A DNA stretch of 64,000 bases, from contig JAKFFF010000092.1 of assembly GCA_036677145.1 (NCBI GenBank), positions 1 through 64,000 on the forward strand, given 5' to 3'. The stretch's first letter is position 1. Every line of letters starts with the position of its first letter. This stretch comes from CADEED01 sp036677145 (GTDB lineage Bacteria; Pseudomonadota; Gammaproteobacteria; Steroidobacterales; Steroidobacteraceae). The notes under the pieces were generated by a model. It was given only the letters and a program-made list of their open reading frames with translations, searched no databases and was not told where the DNA came from. This document shows positions 26,283-35,409 of the stretch, one piece after another. Made by a program: the position numbers and the translations under genes.

Positions 26283-26340
26283 GGCGCGGGCATTCTAGCG
26301 ATTCGCCACGGCTGGTAGCATTGCGCCAGGTCTCTTTCCC

Positions 26341-27522
26341 ATGCGCCGCGTACTCACAATCCTCACGGCCGTCGTACTGATGCTGACGTCTCTGGGCGTC
26401 GGCCTGTTCGCCGCTGATCTGCCATTCTGGCGGCGCGCCTTTGCATGGCCGCCGCGGCCCGACGGCGTCTACCTACCGACCGTGCAGATCGGCGCTGCGC
26501 CGGAAGGCGCGGCCGCCGGCGCCCGGGAAACCGCGAGCCTCGATCCGGCGGTCGACGCGCAGATCGTCGAACAGGCGGTGGCGCGCGCGCGCAAGGCCGG
26601 CTCGCGCGCGTTGCTGGTCATGCATCGCGGCCGCCTGCAGATCGAACGTTATTTCGGCGCCGACGATCCGGCCACGCTGATGCCGGCGGGCCTGGTGTCA
26701 CGTCCGCTGGCCGCGATGACCGTGGGCGTCGCGCTGGCCGAAGGCCGCATCGGCTCGCTGGATGTTCCGGTCGCGCGGTTCCTGCATGAATGGGAAGGCG
26801 AGGCGCGCGGCGCCATCACCGTACGCCAACTGCTCGAAGACACCAGCGGGCTCGAAACCGGCGGCGACGCGCACGCCTTGCTCGATGCATATGCATGGAC
26901 GGAGTTCGCCCGTCTGCCGCGTGTCGCGACCAGCCGCGGCGTGCGATTGTTGATAGGCAACGATTTCGAATCCGCCGCGCTCGGGTTCACACTCGATCAT
27001 GAGCCCGGCGGTTTCCACAATGTCTCGCCGGTGAATGCGCAGCTCATCGCACTGATCCTCGAGCGCGCAACCGGTATGGCGTTCGAACGTTATCTCGACG
27101 CGCGGGTGTGGCGGCCGGCGGGCGCGGGTATCGCGGAACTGCAGCTCGATCGACGCGCGGGCATGCCGGCCGCGCATTGCTGCTGGCGTGCGGGGGCGCG
27201 CGACATCGTGCGCATTGCGAGTCTGCTGGTGAACGACGGCATGGTCTCCGGCGCACGCGTATTGCCGGCGGGCTGGGCCGCGGAAATGGGGCGGCCCTCG
27301 CGCAGCGACGCAGCGGCCGGGATGCAGTTGCAGCGCAGCATGATCGCCAACTCGCCGTTCCTCAGCGCGCGGGATGTCGAAGGCAGCGCCTTCTGGGTGG
27401 CGCCGACACTCGGCCTCGTTATCGTCAACATCGCCGGGGAGGGTGGTGGCAGCGAACCGGATCTGCCCGGGCTGCTGCTGCAGGCCTTCAACGCTTCCGC
27501 GGACGCGGCCCGGCCCGACTGA
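26341..27522 (+). CDS. Class C beta-lactamase-fold protein with degenerate catalytic motifs
   Basis: The 393-residue protein has an N-terminal signal or anchor (LTAVVLMLTSLGVGLFAA) and the layout of serine hydrolases of the beta-lactamase/6-aminohexanoate-dimer hydrolase group. The family shows in VGVALAEGRIGSLDVPVARFL, AITVRQLLEDTSGL and LIALILERATGMAFERYL. At residues 118-121, where the catalytic SxxK is expected, it reads LVSR. The Tyr-bearing motif near the LILERATG helix reads NVSP. If that alignment is right, Ser, Lys and Tyr of the active site are all missing and the protein is a pseudo-enzyme, perhaps a periplasmic binding protein. Codon use is ordinary and the frame is intact, so it is not simply a decayed gene. 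Confidence 0.7.
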   Translation: MRRVLTILTAVVLMLTSLGVGLFAADLPFWRRAFAWPPRPDGVYLPTVQIGAAPEGAAAGARETASLDPAVDAQIVEQAVARARKAGSRALLVMHRGRLQIERYFGADDPATLMPAGLVSRPLAAMTVGVALAEGRIGSLDVPVARFLHEWEGEARGAITVRQLLEDTSGLETGGDAHALLDAYAWTEFARLPRVATSRGVRLLIGNDFESAALGFTLDHEPGGFHNVSPVNAQLIALILERATGMAFERYLDARVWRPAGAGIAELQLDRRAGMPAAHCCWRAGARDIVRIASLLVNDGMVSGARVLPAGWAAEMGRPSRSDAAAGMQLQRSMIANSPFLSARDVEGSAFWVAPTLGLVIVNIAGEGGGSEPDLPGLLLQAFNASADAARPD

Positions 27523-27566
27523 CCCCCGCAAGGATCGGGTCGCAGCAACTGCCGACGGCGCAGACA

Positions 27567-28442
27567 ATGCCGCCCATGGACACGAGAGTTACTCCCGCAA
27601 CCGACAGCTTCCTCGACAGCCGCGAGTTCGCGCGCATGACCCGCGCCATCGAATTCATCGAGCGCGAATACGAACGTCAGCCGAGGCTCGCCGAGATCGC
27701 CCGCCATGTCGGATTGTCGGTTTTCCATTTCAACCGACTGTTCCGCCGCTGGACCGGGCTCACACCCAAACAATATCTCGCCGAGGTCACGAGCCGCGCG
27801 GCGGGCAGCGCTTTGCGCGAGGAGGTTTCCGTCATGGACGCAGCACATTCCCTGGGCCTTTCGGGCGGCGGCCGCTTACATGATCTGACCGTGACGCTCG
27901 AAGCATTGTCGCCCGGCGAGATCCGGGCGCGCGGCGCGGGCGTGGTAATTCGTCATGGCGTGGCGAAAACTCCTTTCGGCGCGGCGTTCATCGCGGAAAC
28001 CGCGCGCGGCCTCACGCGGCTCTCGTTCATCGACGGCCGGGAGAAACACACGGAACTCGACGATCTGCGCGTCTCATGGCCACGGGCGCAGTTCATCCGC
28101 GACGATGAGCGCGCGGCCGAGCTCGCGGACATGATCTGGGGTAACAAAACCGCAACCCTGCCGTTGGCGGTGTGCGGAACCAACTTCCAGGTGCAGGTTT
28201 GGCGGGCGCTGCTCGAACTGGAACCCGGTTCGACGGTCACATACAGCGCGCTGGCGAGGAAGCTCGGTCAACCGGATAGCGCCCGAGCCGTCGGCAACGC
28301 GGTTGGGGCCAATCCAATTGGCTGGGTCATTCCCTGTCATCGCGTTCTGCGCGCGGGTGGGCAACTCGGTGGATACCGCTGGGGAGTCGCTCGCAAACAG
28401 ATGATTCGCCGCTGGGAAGAAATGCGCGTTGGGGTGTCATAA
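27567..28442 (+). CDS. AraC-type regulator fused to methylated-DNA-cysteine methyltransferase
   Basis: The protein is about 291 residues. Residues 20-115 form an AraC-type helix-turn-helix domain (LAEIARHVGLSVFHFNRLFRRW, LTPKQYLAEV). The C-terminal half is an Ogt/Ada-C methyltransferase with the acceptor Cys in IPCHRVLRAGG. It repairs O6-alkylguanine and may regulate DNA-repair genes. Unlike classic Ada it has no N-terminal zinc domain that senses methylphosphotriesters, so the trigger for regulation is unclear. The start at 27567 is inferred from domain boundaries; a second ATG follows three codons later. It lies 44 bases after the preceding hydrolase-like gene. Confidence 0.85.
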   Translation: MPPMDTRVTPATDSFLDSREFARMTRAIEFIEREYERQPRLAEIARHVGLSVFHFNRLFRRWTGLTPKQYLAEVTSRAAGSALREEVSVMDAAHSLGLSGGGRLHDLTVTLEALSPGEIRARGAGVVIRHGVAKTPFGAAFIAETARGLTRLSFIDGREKHTELDDLRVSWPRAQFIRDDERAAELADMIWGNKTATLPLAVCGTNFQVQVWRALLELEPGSTVTYSALARKLGQPDSARAVGNAVGANPIGWVIPCHRVLRAGGQLGGYRWGVARKQMIRRWEEMRVGVS

Positions 28443-28522
28443 CTTTTTGATTACCCTCGTGTGTCGGCCTATTGGCGGTGCCATACTCATGCCGTTAAAC
28501 GACCGGAAAACCGCCCCACACG

Positions 28523-29683
28523 ATGTCCGAATCGCGCAGTCTCGCCACACCCATCAGCATTGCCATCGCCGTCATTTGCGCCGCGTGGGCCATTTACGCC
28601 ACGCAGCACAAACCATCCGCGGGGGGTGCGGCGCCACCCGTCGCCGCGGGTCCTGGTGCGCGCGCAGCGGCCCCGGCGCTGGTCTCAACGGCGCCGGTCC
28701 GCAGTGAACGGCTGAGTCAGAAACTCGAAGCGCTCGGCAATGCGCGCGCGAACGAGTCGGTCGACATCAGCACGAAGATCTCGAATATCGTCACCGCCGT
28801 CATGTTCCGCGATGGCGAGCGCGTGAAGCGCGGCCAGGTGCTGGTGCAACTCGACGACGCGCAGGCGCGCGCGGATGTCGCAGCCGCGGACGCGGCGCTG
28901 ACCGAAAGTCAGGCGCAGTTCAATCGCAGCCGCGAGCTGCTCAGCACCCAGGCGTTGTCCAAGTCGCAGTTCGATCAGCTCGAGGCCACGCTCAAGGCCA
29001 ATCGCGCGCGGCTTGCCGCCGCCAACGCGCGCCGCGAAGACACGCTGATCCGCGCCCCGTTCTCCGGCCGGGTCGGACTGCGGCGCGTGAGTGTCGGCAC
29101 CCTCATCAGTCCCGGCGACGTGATCACCACGCTCGACGACACCAGCGTGATCAAGCTCGACTTCTCGGTGCCGGAAAATTTCGTCGCGAGCCTGCGTGAA
29201 GGTCTCGCGGTGCGGGCCAGCGCGCCCGCGTTCCCCGGGCGCACTTTCACAGGCAAGGTCGCGAGCATCGATTCGCGCGTCGACATGAACACGCGCTCGG
29301 TCACCGTTCGCGCATTACTCGCCAACGATGACGGCGTGCTCAAGCCGGGTATGTTCCTCAACGTGGCGCTCGCCAATGACGAGCGCGACGCGCTGGTGAT
29401 TCCAGAGGAAGCACTCACGCCCGAGGCCGAACGCCAGTACGTATTCGTAGTCGCCGACGGCAAGGCGCAGCGCCGTGAAGTGCGCATCGGTGGCCGCCGT
29501 CCGGGCAGCGTCGAAATCGTCGCGGGCCTTCAGGCCGGCGAACAGGTAATCGTCGAAGGCACGCAGAAAGTACGCGACGGCGCGCCGGTGAAACCCACCG
29601 AACGCACGGCTTATGACGGCGCCACCGCGACCGAGCCTGCCTCTCACGAGGCGAACGCAACGCCGGCGAGTGTCCGCCAATGA
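28523..29683 (+). CDS. RND efflux periplasmic adaptor (membrane fusion protein)
   Basis: This 386-residue protein is anchored by an N-terminal membrane segment (PISIAIAVICAAWAIYA) and has the standard adaptor order. A lipoyl half (about 65-95, with FRDGERVKRGQVLVQLDDA) leads into a helical hairpin (about 105-160). The second lipoyl half follows (LIRAPFSGRVGLRRVSVGT), then beta-barrel and membrane-proximal domains. It links the inner-membrane pump to an outer-membrane channel. Its TGA overlaps the pump's ATG by four bases. No TolC-type gene is nearby. Confidence 0.92.
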   Translation: MSESRSLATPISIAIAVICAAWAIYATQHKPSAGGAAPPVAAGPGARAAAPALVSTAPVRSERLSQKLEALGNARANESVDISTKISNIVTAVMFRDGERVKRGQVLVQLDDAQARADVAAADAALTESQAQFNRSRELLSTQALSKSQFDQLEATLKANRARLAAANARREDTLIRAPFSGRVGLRRVSVGTLISPGDVITTLDDTSVIKLDFSVPENFVASLREGLAVRASAPAFPGRTFTGKVASIDSRVDMNTRSVTVRALLANDDGVLKPGMFLNVALANDERDALVIPEEALTPEAERQYVFVVADGKAQRREVRIGGRRPGSVEIVAGLQAGEQVIVEGTQKVRDGAPVKPTERTAYDGATATEPASHEANATPASVRQ

Positions 29684-32600
29684 TGATCTCCGATCTGTCG
29701 GTGCGGCGGCCCGTCTTCGCGACGGTGATATCGCTGCTGCTGCTGATCCTCGGCTTCGGCGCGATCATGCGGCTTAGCTTGCGCGAGTTTCCCGACGTGG
29801 ACCGTCCGGTGGTGAACATCGAAACGCGTTATCGCGGCGCGTCCTCCGATGTCGTCGAATCGCGCATCACACAGATCATCGAAAACGAGATCTCGGGAAT
29901 CGAGGGCGTTGAACGCCTGAATTCCTCCAGCCGCGACGAGCGTTCGAACATCAACGTCGAGTTCACGCTCGAGCGCGATCTCGACAGCGCCGCCAACGAC
30001 GTGCGCGAGCGCCTGTCGCGCGTGTCGGCGCGCCTGCCGCTCGAGTCCGACCCGCCGCAGATCACCAAGGTGGATGGCGGCGCCGAGCCGATCATCTTCA
30101 TCAACGTCGCGAGCACCCAGCGGAACATGCTCGAGATAACGGACTACATGGAACGTTATCTCGTCGATCAATTCGCGACGCTCGAGGGCGTGGCCAGCGT
30201 GCGCTTGAACGGCGCGCGCCGTTACGCGATGCGTGTGTGGCTGTCGCGCGAGAACCTTGGATCGCGCCAGCTCACCGTGGCTGACGTCGAGAGCGCACTG
30301 CTGCGCGAAAACGTCGAGTTGCCCGCCGGGCGGCTCGAATCCACGGAGCGCGAGTTCTCGCTGCGCACCGACACGAACCTGCGCACCCAGGAAGACTTCC
30401 GCAACCTGGTGGTGGGACGCGGGCCGGACGGCTACCTGGTGCGGCTGGGTGAAGTGGCGGACGTTCGCCTGGCATCCGACGACGACCGCAGCATCGCGCG
30501 CTCGAACGGCATCGTCGGACTTTCGATGGCCATCATTCCGCAGTCGAAGGCCAACGTGCTGGCCACCTCCAACGCGGTGAAGAAACGCCTCGAGGAAATT
30601 CAGCCGACGCTGCCGAAGGACCTGTCGGTCGAGATAAACATCGACAATGGCGTCTACATCGCCGCGTCGCTCAAGAACGTCGTATTCGCATTGTCCGAGA
30701 CGCTGATCCTCGTCCTCGTCGTCATCTTCCTGTTTCTCGGCACGTTCCGCGCGACGCTGATACCCGCCGTCACGATCCCGGTCTCGATCGTCGCCGCCGG
30801 CATCGTGATGCTCATGCTCGATTACTCGATCAATACGCTGACGATGCTGGCCGCGGTGCTGGCGATCGGCCTGGTGGTCGACGATGCCATCGTGGTGCTC
30901 GAGAACATCGTGCGGCGCATCGAAGGCGGTGAACCCGCCGTGCTGGCGTCGATAAACGGGTCACGCGAAATCGGTTTCGCGGTCATCGCAACCACGCTGG
31001 TGTTGATGGCCGTGTTCGTGCCCGTGTCGTTCATGACCGGCGACACCGGCCGGCTGTTCGGCGAATTCGGCGTGACGGTGGCGGCGGCGGTGGGCTTCTC
31101 GGCCTTCGTCGCGCTCAGTCTCACCCCGATGATGACGGCCAAGCTGTTCGCGAATGGCATGCCGAAGTCGCAGATGGCGGGCCGAATCGACCGCGTGTTC
31201 CACAATCTCGACGTGAAGTACGCCGCCGCGCTGCGCCGGGCGCTCGCGGGCTCCATTCCGAAGTGGATCGTGGGCGGTGCGCTCGGCCTGTTCGGCGTGC
31301 TACTGCTGCTGCTGGTCGTCGGCTGGCCGTTTGCGGGACTGCGGATTCCGAGCGAACTTGCGCCGCAGGAGGATCGCGCGTTCGTGCGCATCTTCCTCAC
31401 CGCGCCCGAGGGATCGAGCATCGGGTATCTCGACCGCCAGCTGCGCCAGGTCGAGGAAATCGCCATGGACGAAGTCGAACGCGGCAATGCGCGGCGCGTG
31501 AACACGCGCAGCGGCGGATTCGGCCGCAATGCGGACGCCAATACCGGCATGGTGTTCATGCCGCTGAACCTGTGGGACGTGCGCGATGAAAGCGCCGGCG
31601 AAATCGCCGACCGTCTGCGTCAGCGCATGCAGGGTATCTCCGGCGCGCGAGTCAACGTAAACCAGGGCAGCTCGCCACTCACGCGCAACAGCACACGGCC
31701 GCTGGCCATCGCGCTCGGTGGCGGCGAATACGAAGAAATCGTGCAGTGGCGCGACAAGATCATGCAGCGCGTGGCGGCGGAGAATCCGCGCATCCTCAAT
31801 CTCGAGTCCGACTACCTCGAGCGCCAGCCGCGCGTGATCGTGCAGATCGACCGCAACAAGGCCGCGGATCTGGGCGTATCGCTGCAGACCGTCGGGCGCA
31901 CCCTCGAAACCATGCTCGGATCGCGCATCGTCACGACGTTCGAACGCGCCGGCGAGGAGTACGACGTCATGCTGCAGGCGCGCACCGAGCAGCGCGCCTC
32001 GGTCGGCGACCTCGACAACCTCTACGTGCGTTCGGACAAGAACGGCGATCTGCTGCCGCTATCGGCGCTGGTAAAGATCGAAGAACGCGCCGGACCCACC
32101 GAGCTGCGCCGCACCGATCGCATGCGCGCCATCGAACTCGCCGGATCGCTGGCGCCGGGCTACACGCTGGGCGAAGCGGTGGAATACATGGAGAAGGTGA
32201 TTCACGAAGAAGCGCCGGCCGCGCAGATCATCTACAACGGCGAGACTTACCAGCTCAAGAAGTCGGGCGATGCCCTGTGGATCACATTCGCGTTCGCGTT
32301 GCTGGTCGTGTACCTGGTGCTCGCGGCGCAGTTCGAAAGCTTCATTCATCCCATCGTGATCCTGGTCACTGTGCCGCTGGCGCTCACCGGGGCGTTGCTC
32401 GGACTGTTCCTGTTCAACTCGACCATCAACATCTTCAGTCAGATCGGCTGCATCATGCTGATCGGCATCGCCTGCAAGAACGGCATCCTGATCGTCGAGT
32501 TCGCCAATCAATTGCGTGACCGCGGTGTCGCGTTCGTCGACGCTGTCATCCAGTCTTCGGCGACCCGGCTGCGCCCGGTGCTGATGACCAGTCTGTGCAC

Positions 32601-32862
32601 GGCATTCGGCGCGGTGCCTCTCATGCTGGCGCATGGCGCCGGCGCGGAAAGCCGCGAGTCCATCGGCGCCACCGTGTTCTTCGGAACGCTCGTGTCGCTC
32701 GGCATGACGCTGTACGTCGTGCCTTCGCTCTACTTGCTGATCGCGCGCAACACCCGCTCGCCCGAGTACATGTCGCGCCTGATCGACGGATTACTGGGCA
32801 AGCGCGAGACGGCGCGTGGCGCCGCGCCAACGGCGGCTCGAGCGGGCCACGAGCCGAATTAA
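29680..32862 (+). CDS. RND-family multidrug-type efflux pump
   Basis: The 1060-residue inner-membrane transporter has the RND layout: twelve membrane segments and two large periplasmic loops. The helix-4 proton-relay pair is in LAIGLVVDDAIVVLENI, and the signature FASIGCIMLIGI-like block appears as FSQIGCIMLIGIACKNGILIVEF. Length and motifs fit the HAE1/AcrB class of proton-driven drug pumps rather than heavy-metal pumps. The substrate cannot be read from sequence. It is translationally coupled to the adaptor gene. Confidence 0.93.
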   Translation: MMISDLSVRRPVFATVISLLLLILGFGAIMRLSLREFPDVDRPVVNIETRYRGASSDVVESRITQIIENEISGIEGVERLNSSSRDERSNINVEFTLERDLDSAANDVRERLSRVSARLPLESDPPQITKVDGGAEPIIFINVASTQRNMLEITDYMERYLVDQFATLEGVASVRLNGARRYAMRVWLSRENLGSRQLTVADVESALLRENVELPAGRLESTEREFSLRTDTNLRTQEDFRNLVVGRGPDGYLVRLGEVADVRLASDDDRSIARSNGIVGLSMAIIPQSKANVLATSNAVKKRLEEIQPTLPKDLSVEINIDNGVYIAASLKNVVFALSETLILVLVVIFLFLGTFRATLIPAVTIPVSIVAAGIVMLMLDYSINTLTMLAAVLAIGLVVDDAIVVLENIVRRIEGGEPAVLASINGSREIGFAVIATTLVLMAVFVPVSFMTGDTGRLFGEFGVTVAAAVGFSAFVALSLTPMMTAKLFANGMPKSQMAGRIDRVFHNLDVKYAAALRRALAGSIPKWIVGGALGLFGVLLLLLVVGWPFAGLRIPSELAPQEDRAFVRIFLTAPEGSSIGYLDRQLRQVEEIAMDEVERGNARRVNTRSGGFGRNADANTGMVFMPLNLWDVRDESAGEIADRLRQRMQGISGARVNVNQGSSPLTRNSTRPLAIALGGGEYEEIVQWRDKIMQRVAAENPRILNLESDYLERQPRVIVQIDRNKAADLGVSLQTVGRTLETMLGSRIVTTFERAGEEYDVMLQARTEQRASVGDLDNLYVRSDKNGDLLPLSALVKIEERAGPTELRRTDRMRAIELAGSLAPGYTLGEAVEYMEKVIHEEAPAAQIIYNGETYQLKKSGDALWITFAFALLVVYLVLAAQFESFIHPIVILVTVPLALTGALLGLFLFNSTINIFSQIGCIMLIGIACKNGILIVEFANQLRDRGVAFVDAVIQSSATRLRPVLMTSLCTAFGAVPLMLAHGAGAESRESIGATVFFGTLVSLGMTLYVVPSLYLLIARNTRSPEYMSRLIDGLLGKRETARGAAPTAARAGHEPN

Positions 32863-32938
32863 CGCTATCGGCGTTGATCAGGCTGTCATCCGGCCGTCAT
32901 CACGCTCGAAACAGCCTGGGCTAATTTGACATAGACCT

Positions 32939-33027
32939 GACCGGTCGGGAGCCGGGCTGTCAACCGCTGACTGGCTCGATAACTCTTTGCTTTACATGCG
33001 CTTTTGAGCCCGCTGGACCGGTCGGGA
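32939..33027. promoter_or_regulatory. Two copies of GACCGGTCGGGA upstream of the M32 carboxypeptidase
   Basis: The 12-base word occurs at 32939-32950 and 33016-33027, 77 bases apart. It contains the palindrome GACCGGTC. Both lie in the 223-base gap before the carboxypeptidase gene and could be operator sites. No regulator is linked. Confidence 0.4.
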
Positions 33028-33085
33028 TGCGGGTCGCTGGTAGACTGTCAGCCATCAACTTCCCCCGTCTCTCGCGTGTTTTCCG

Positions 33086-34609
33086 ATGGCCCAATCCCCC
33101 TACAAGCAGCTCGAGCAGGAATGGAAACGCCTGCACGCTTTCCGTGGGGCGATGGCGATACTGCGTTGGGATGCCGCGGTGATGATGCCGCGCGGCAGCG
33201 CGGATGTACGCGGTGAGCAACTGGCCGCGCTCGAAACCGAATACCACGGCCTGGTGACCGCGCCGAAGATCACCCGCCTGCTGGATCGCGCCCAGGCCAA
33301 TACCGCCGGCCTCGAGAACTGGCAGATCGCCAATCTGCGCGAGATGCGCCGCCAGCGTGACTTCGCGATCGCGACTCCGGTCGCGCTGATCTCTCGCCTC
33401 GCCAAGGCAGCCTCGAAGGCCGAAGCGAAATGGATGCAGGCACGCGAGTCCGGCAAGTTCGATGACTTCGCGCCGTATCTGGAAGAGGTCGTGCACCTGG
33501 TGCGCGACAAGGCTCAGTTGCTCGGCCAGTCGCGCAATCTTTCGCCTTACGACGCGCTGGTGGATGAATTCAGCCCGGGGCTCACCTCGGCCGAAATCGA
33601 CACGATCTTCAAGGCGCTCGCGCGGCGGTTGCCGGGAATGATCCGCGAAGTGCTGGGGCGCCAGGAAGCGCAGCCCTTGCTGCCGATCATCGGCAAGTTC
33701 AGCGCCGCGAAACAGCGTGCGTTGTCGGTCGAGGTCATGAAGGCGATCGGCTTTCCCTTCGACCGGGGACGTCTCGACGAAAGCGAGCATCCGTTCACCG
33801 AGGGTGTGCCCGGCGACGTGCGTGTCACGACGCGCTTCGATCCCATCGAGCCGTTCTCCGGCCTGCTCGGCGCGCTGCACGAGACGGGACATGCGATGTA
33901 CGACGTCGGCTTGCCGGCCGAATTCGCCGATCAGCCAGTAGGGCGCGATCGCGGCATGGCGCTCGAAGAGAGCCAGTCGCTGCTGATGGAAATGATCGTG
34001 TGCCGCAGCCGTTCCTTCGTCACCTACCTCAAGCCGCTGCTCGAGAAACACCTCGGCGTTTCCGGGCCGGAGTGGTCCGAGGCAAACCTGTACGCACATC
34101 TGACACGCGTGAAGCGTGGACCGATCCGGGTCGACGCGGACGAGCTCACGTATTCGCTCCACATCCAGTTGCGTTACGAATTGGAAAACCAGCTGCTGTC
34201 GGGCGAACTCGCGGTACGCAACCTGCGCGACGCGTGGAATTCGAGCATGGAGCAGCGGCTCGGCGTGAAGCCGAAGTCGGACGTGGAGGGCGTCCTGCAG
34301 GACGTGCACTGGGCGGTCGGATCGTTCGGGTACTTCCCGTCGTACGCGCTCGGCGCGGTGATCGCGGCCCAGTTCCACGAGACCATCCGGAACGCCGTGC
34401 CGGACCTCGAAGCGCAGATCGCGCGCGGTGAGTTTGGCGGTCTGATGGGTTGGCTGCGCCAGAACGTGCACGGCGTGGGCGCGAGTGTCACGGTGCAGGA
34501 GCTGATCAAGAATTCGACCGGCAAGCCATTGTCCGCGGCCGCCGCCCTGCGTTACCTCGAAGCGAAATACCTCGAGCCGGAAACGGTCCTCGGCAGCGCC
34601 GCTGCATGA
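33086..34609 (+). CDS. M32 family metallocarboxypeptidase
   Basis: This 507-residue cytoplasmic enzyme belongs to the thermostable carboxypeptidase Taq family and trims C-terminal residues from peptides. The zinc site HETGH is in LLGALHETGHAMYDVGLP and the downstream Glu ligand fits ALEESQSLLMEM. The family segments DVRVTTRF and HIQLRYELE are present. Length is normal. The TGA overlaps the ATG of the CREST-type membrane protein, so the two are translationally coupled. Confidence 0.92.
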   Translation: MAQSPYKQLEQEWKRLHAFRGAMAILRWDAAVMMPRGSADVRGEQLAALETEYHGLVTAPKITRLLDRAQANTAGLENWQIANLREMRRQRDFAIATPVALISRLAKAASKAEAKWMQARESGKFDDFAPYLEEVVHLVRDKAQLLGQSRNLSPYDALVDEFSPGLTSAEIDTIFKALARRLPGMIREVLGRQEAQPLLPIIGKFSAAKQRALSVEVMKAIGFPFDRGRLDESEHPFTEGVPGDVRVTTRFDPIEPFSGLLGALHETGHAMYDVGLPAEFADQPVGRDRGMALEESQSLLMEMIVCRSRSFVTYLKPLLEKHLGVSGPEWSEANLYAHLTRVKRGPIRVDADELTYSLHIQLRYELENQLLSGELAVRNLRDAWNSSMEQRLGVKPKSDVEGVLQDVHWAVGSFGYFPSYALGAVIAAQFHETIRNAVPDLEAQIARGEFGGLMGWLRQNVHGVGASVTVQELIKNSTGKPLSAAAALRYLEAKYLEPETVLGSAAA

Positions 34610-35397
34610 CCTCCGCCGCGGCGGGCCTGTTCGGCAACTGGCGCGGGATCGGGTTGCTTGCGCTCACGGGCGTGTTCGCGCTCGCGGCCTTCCTCGTGCC
34701 GGCGATGCCGCAGCCGCTGTCCTATCACGTGTTCGCCGACTGCCGGACGTTCTGGGCGATCCCGAATTTCTTCAACGTGGGCTCGAACCTGCCGTTCCTG
34801 ATCGGCGGCGGTCTCGGCATCGCACTCATCTGGAGAGGCGGCGGCCGGTTCATCGATGCGCGCGAGCAGCTGCCGTACCTGGTGTTTTTCCTGGGCGCCG
34901 CGCTCACCTGCATCGGCTCGTCCTACTATCACGCGGCTCCCGACAATCCGCGGCTGGTCTGGGACCGTCTGCCCATGACGCTCGGATTCGCGGGCCTGGT
35001 CGCGGCGGCGATCGTCGAGCGCTTCGATCTTCGACTCGGCCTGCGTTCTTTGTGGCCGTTGCTGCTGATTGGTGTCGTGACGGTGATTTACTGGTACGGC
35101 ACCGAGCAGGCCGGCGCGGGAAACATCATTCCCTACGCCGCCTTCCAGCTCTGGTCCATCGCCGTGATCGTGCTGCTGATCGTGGTATTTCCGGCAAAGC
35201 GATACACACACGGCGGGCTGCTGGCCTGGGCGGCGGTCTGGTACGGGCTGGCCAAGGTTTTCGAAACCTTCGACCTGCAGGTTTACCGGCTGCTCGGCGG
35301 CACGCTGAGCGGCCACACCATCAAGCACATCCTGGCATCGTTCGCGATTTTCGCGATCGTGAGGCAGCTGCACCTGCGCCGGCCTTTGCAGCATTAG
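34606..35397 (+). CDS. CREST-superfamily membrane protein (alkaline ceramidase-like)
   Basis: The product is 263 residues with about seven membrane helices. It carries the sparse residues that mark the CREST hydrolase superfamily: a Ser and His in GSSYYH (about 105-109), an Asp in WDRLPMT (119-125), and a His pair in GHTIKH (236-241). Together these could hold a zinc ion in the membrane, as in alkaline ceramidases. Bacterial members are largely uncharacterised and may act on lipids other than ceramide. It overlaps the M32 carboxypeptidase by four bases, and ttcA follows after twelve bases. Confidence 0.7.
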   Translation: MTSAAAGLFGNWRGIGLLALTGVFALAAFLVPAMPQPLSYHVFADCRTFWAIPNFFNVGSNLPFLIGGGLGIALIWRGGGRFIDAREQLPYLVFFLGAALTCIGSSYYHAAPDNPRLVWDRLPMTLGFAGLVAAAIVERFDLRLGLRSLWPLLLIGVVTVIYWYGTEQAGAGNIIPYAAFQLWSIAVIVLLIVVFPAKRYTHGGLLAWAAVWYGLAKVFETFDLQVYRLLGGTLSGHTIKHILASFAIFAIVRQLHLRRPLQH

Positions 35398-35409
35398 AAT
35401 CGCGTTCGC

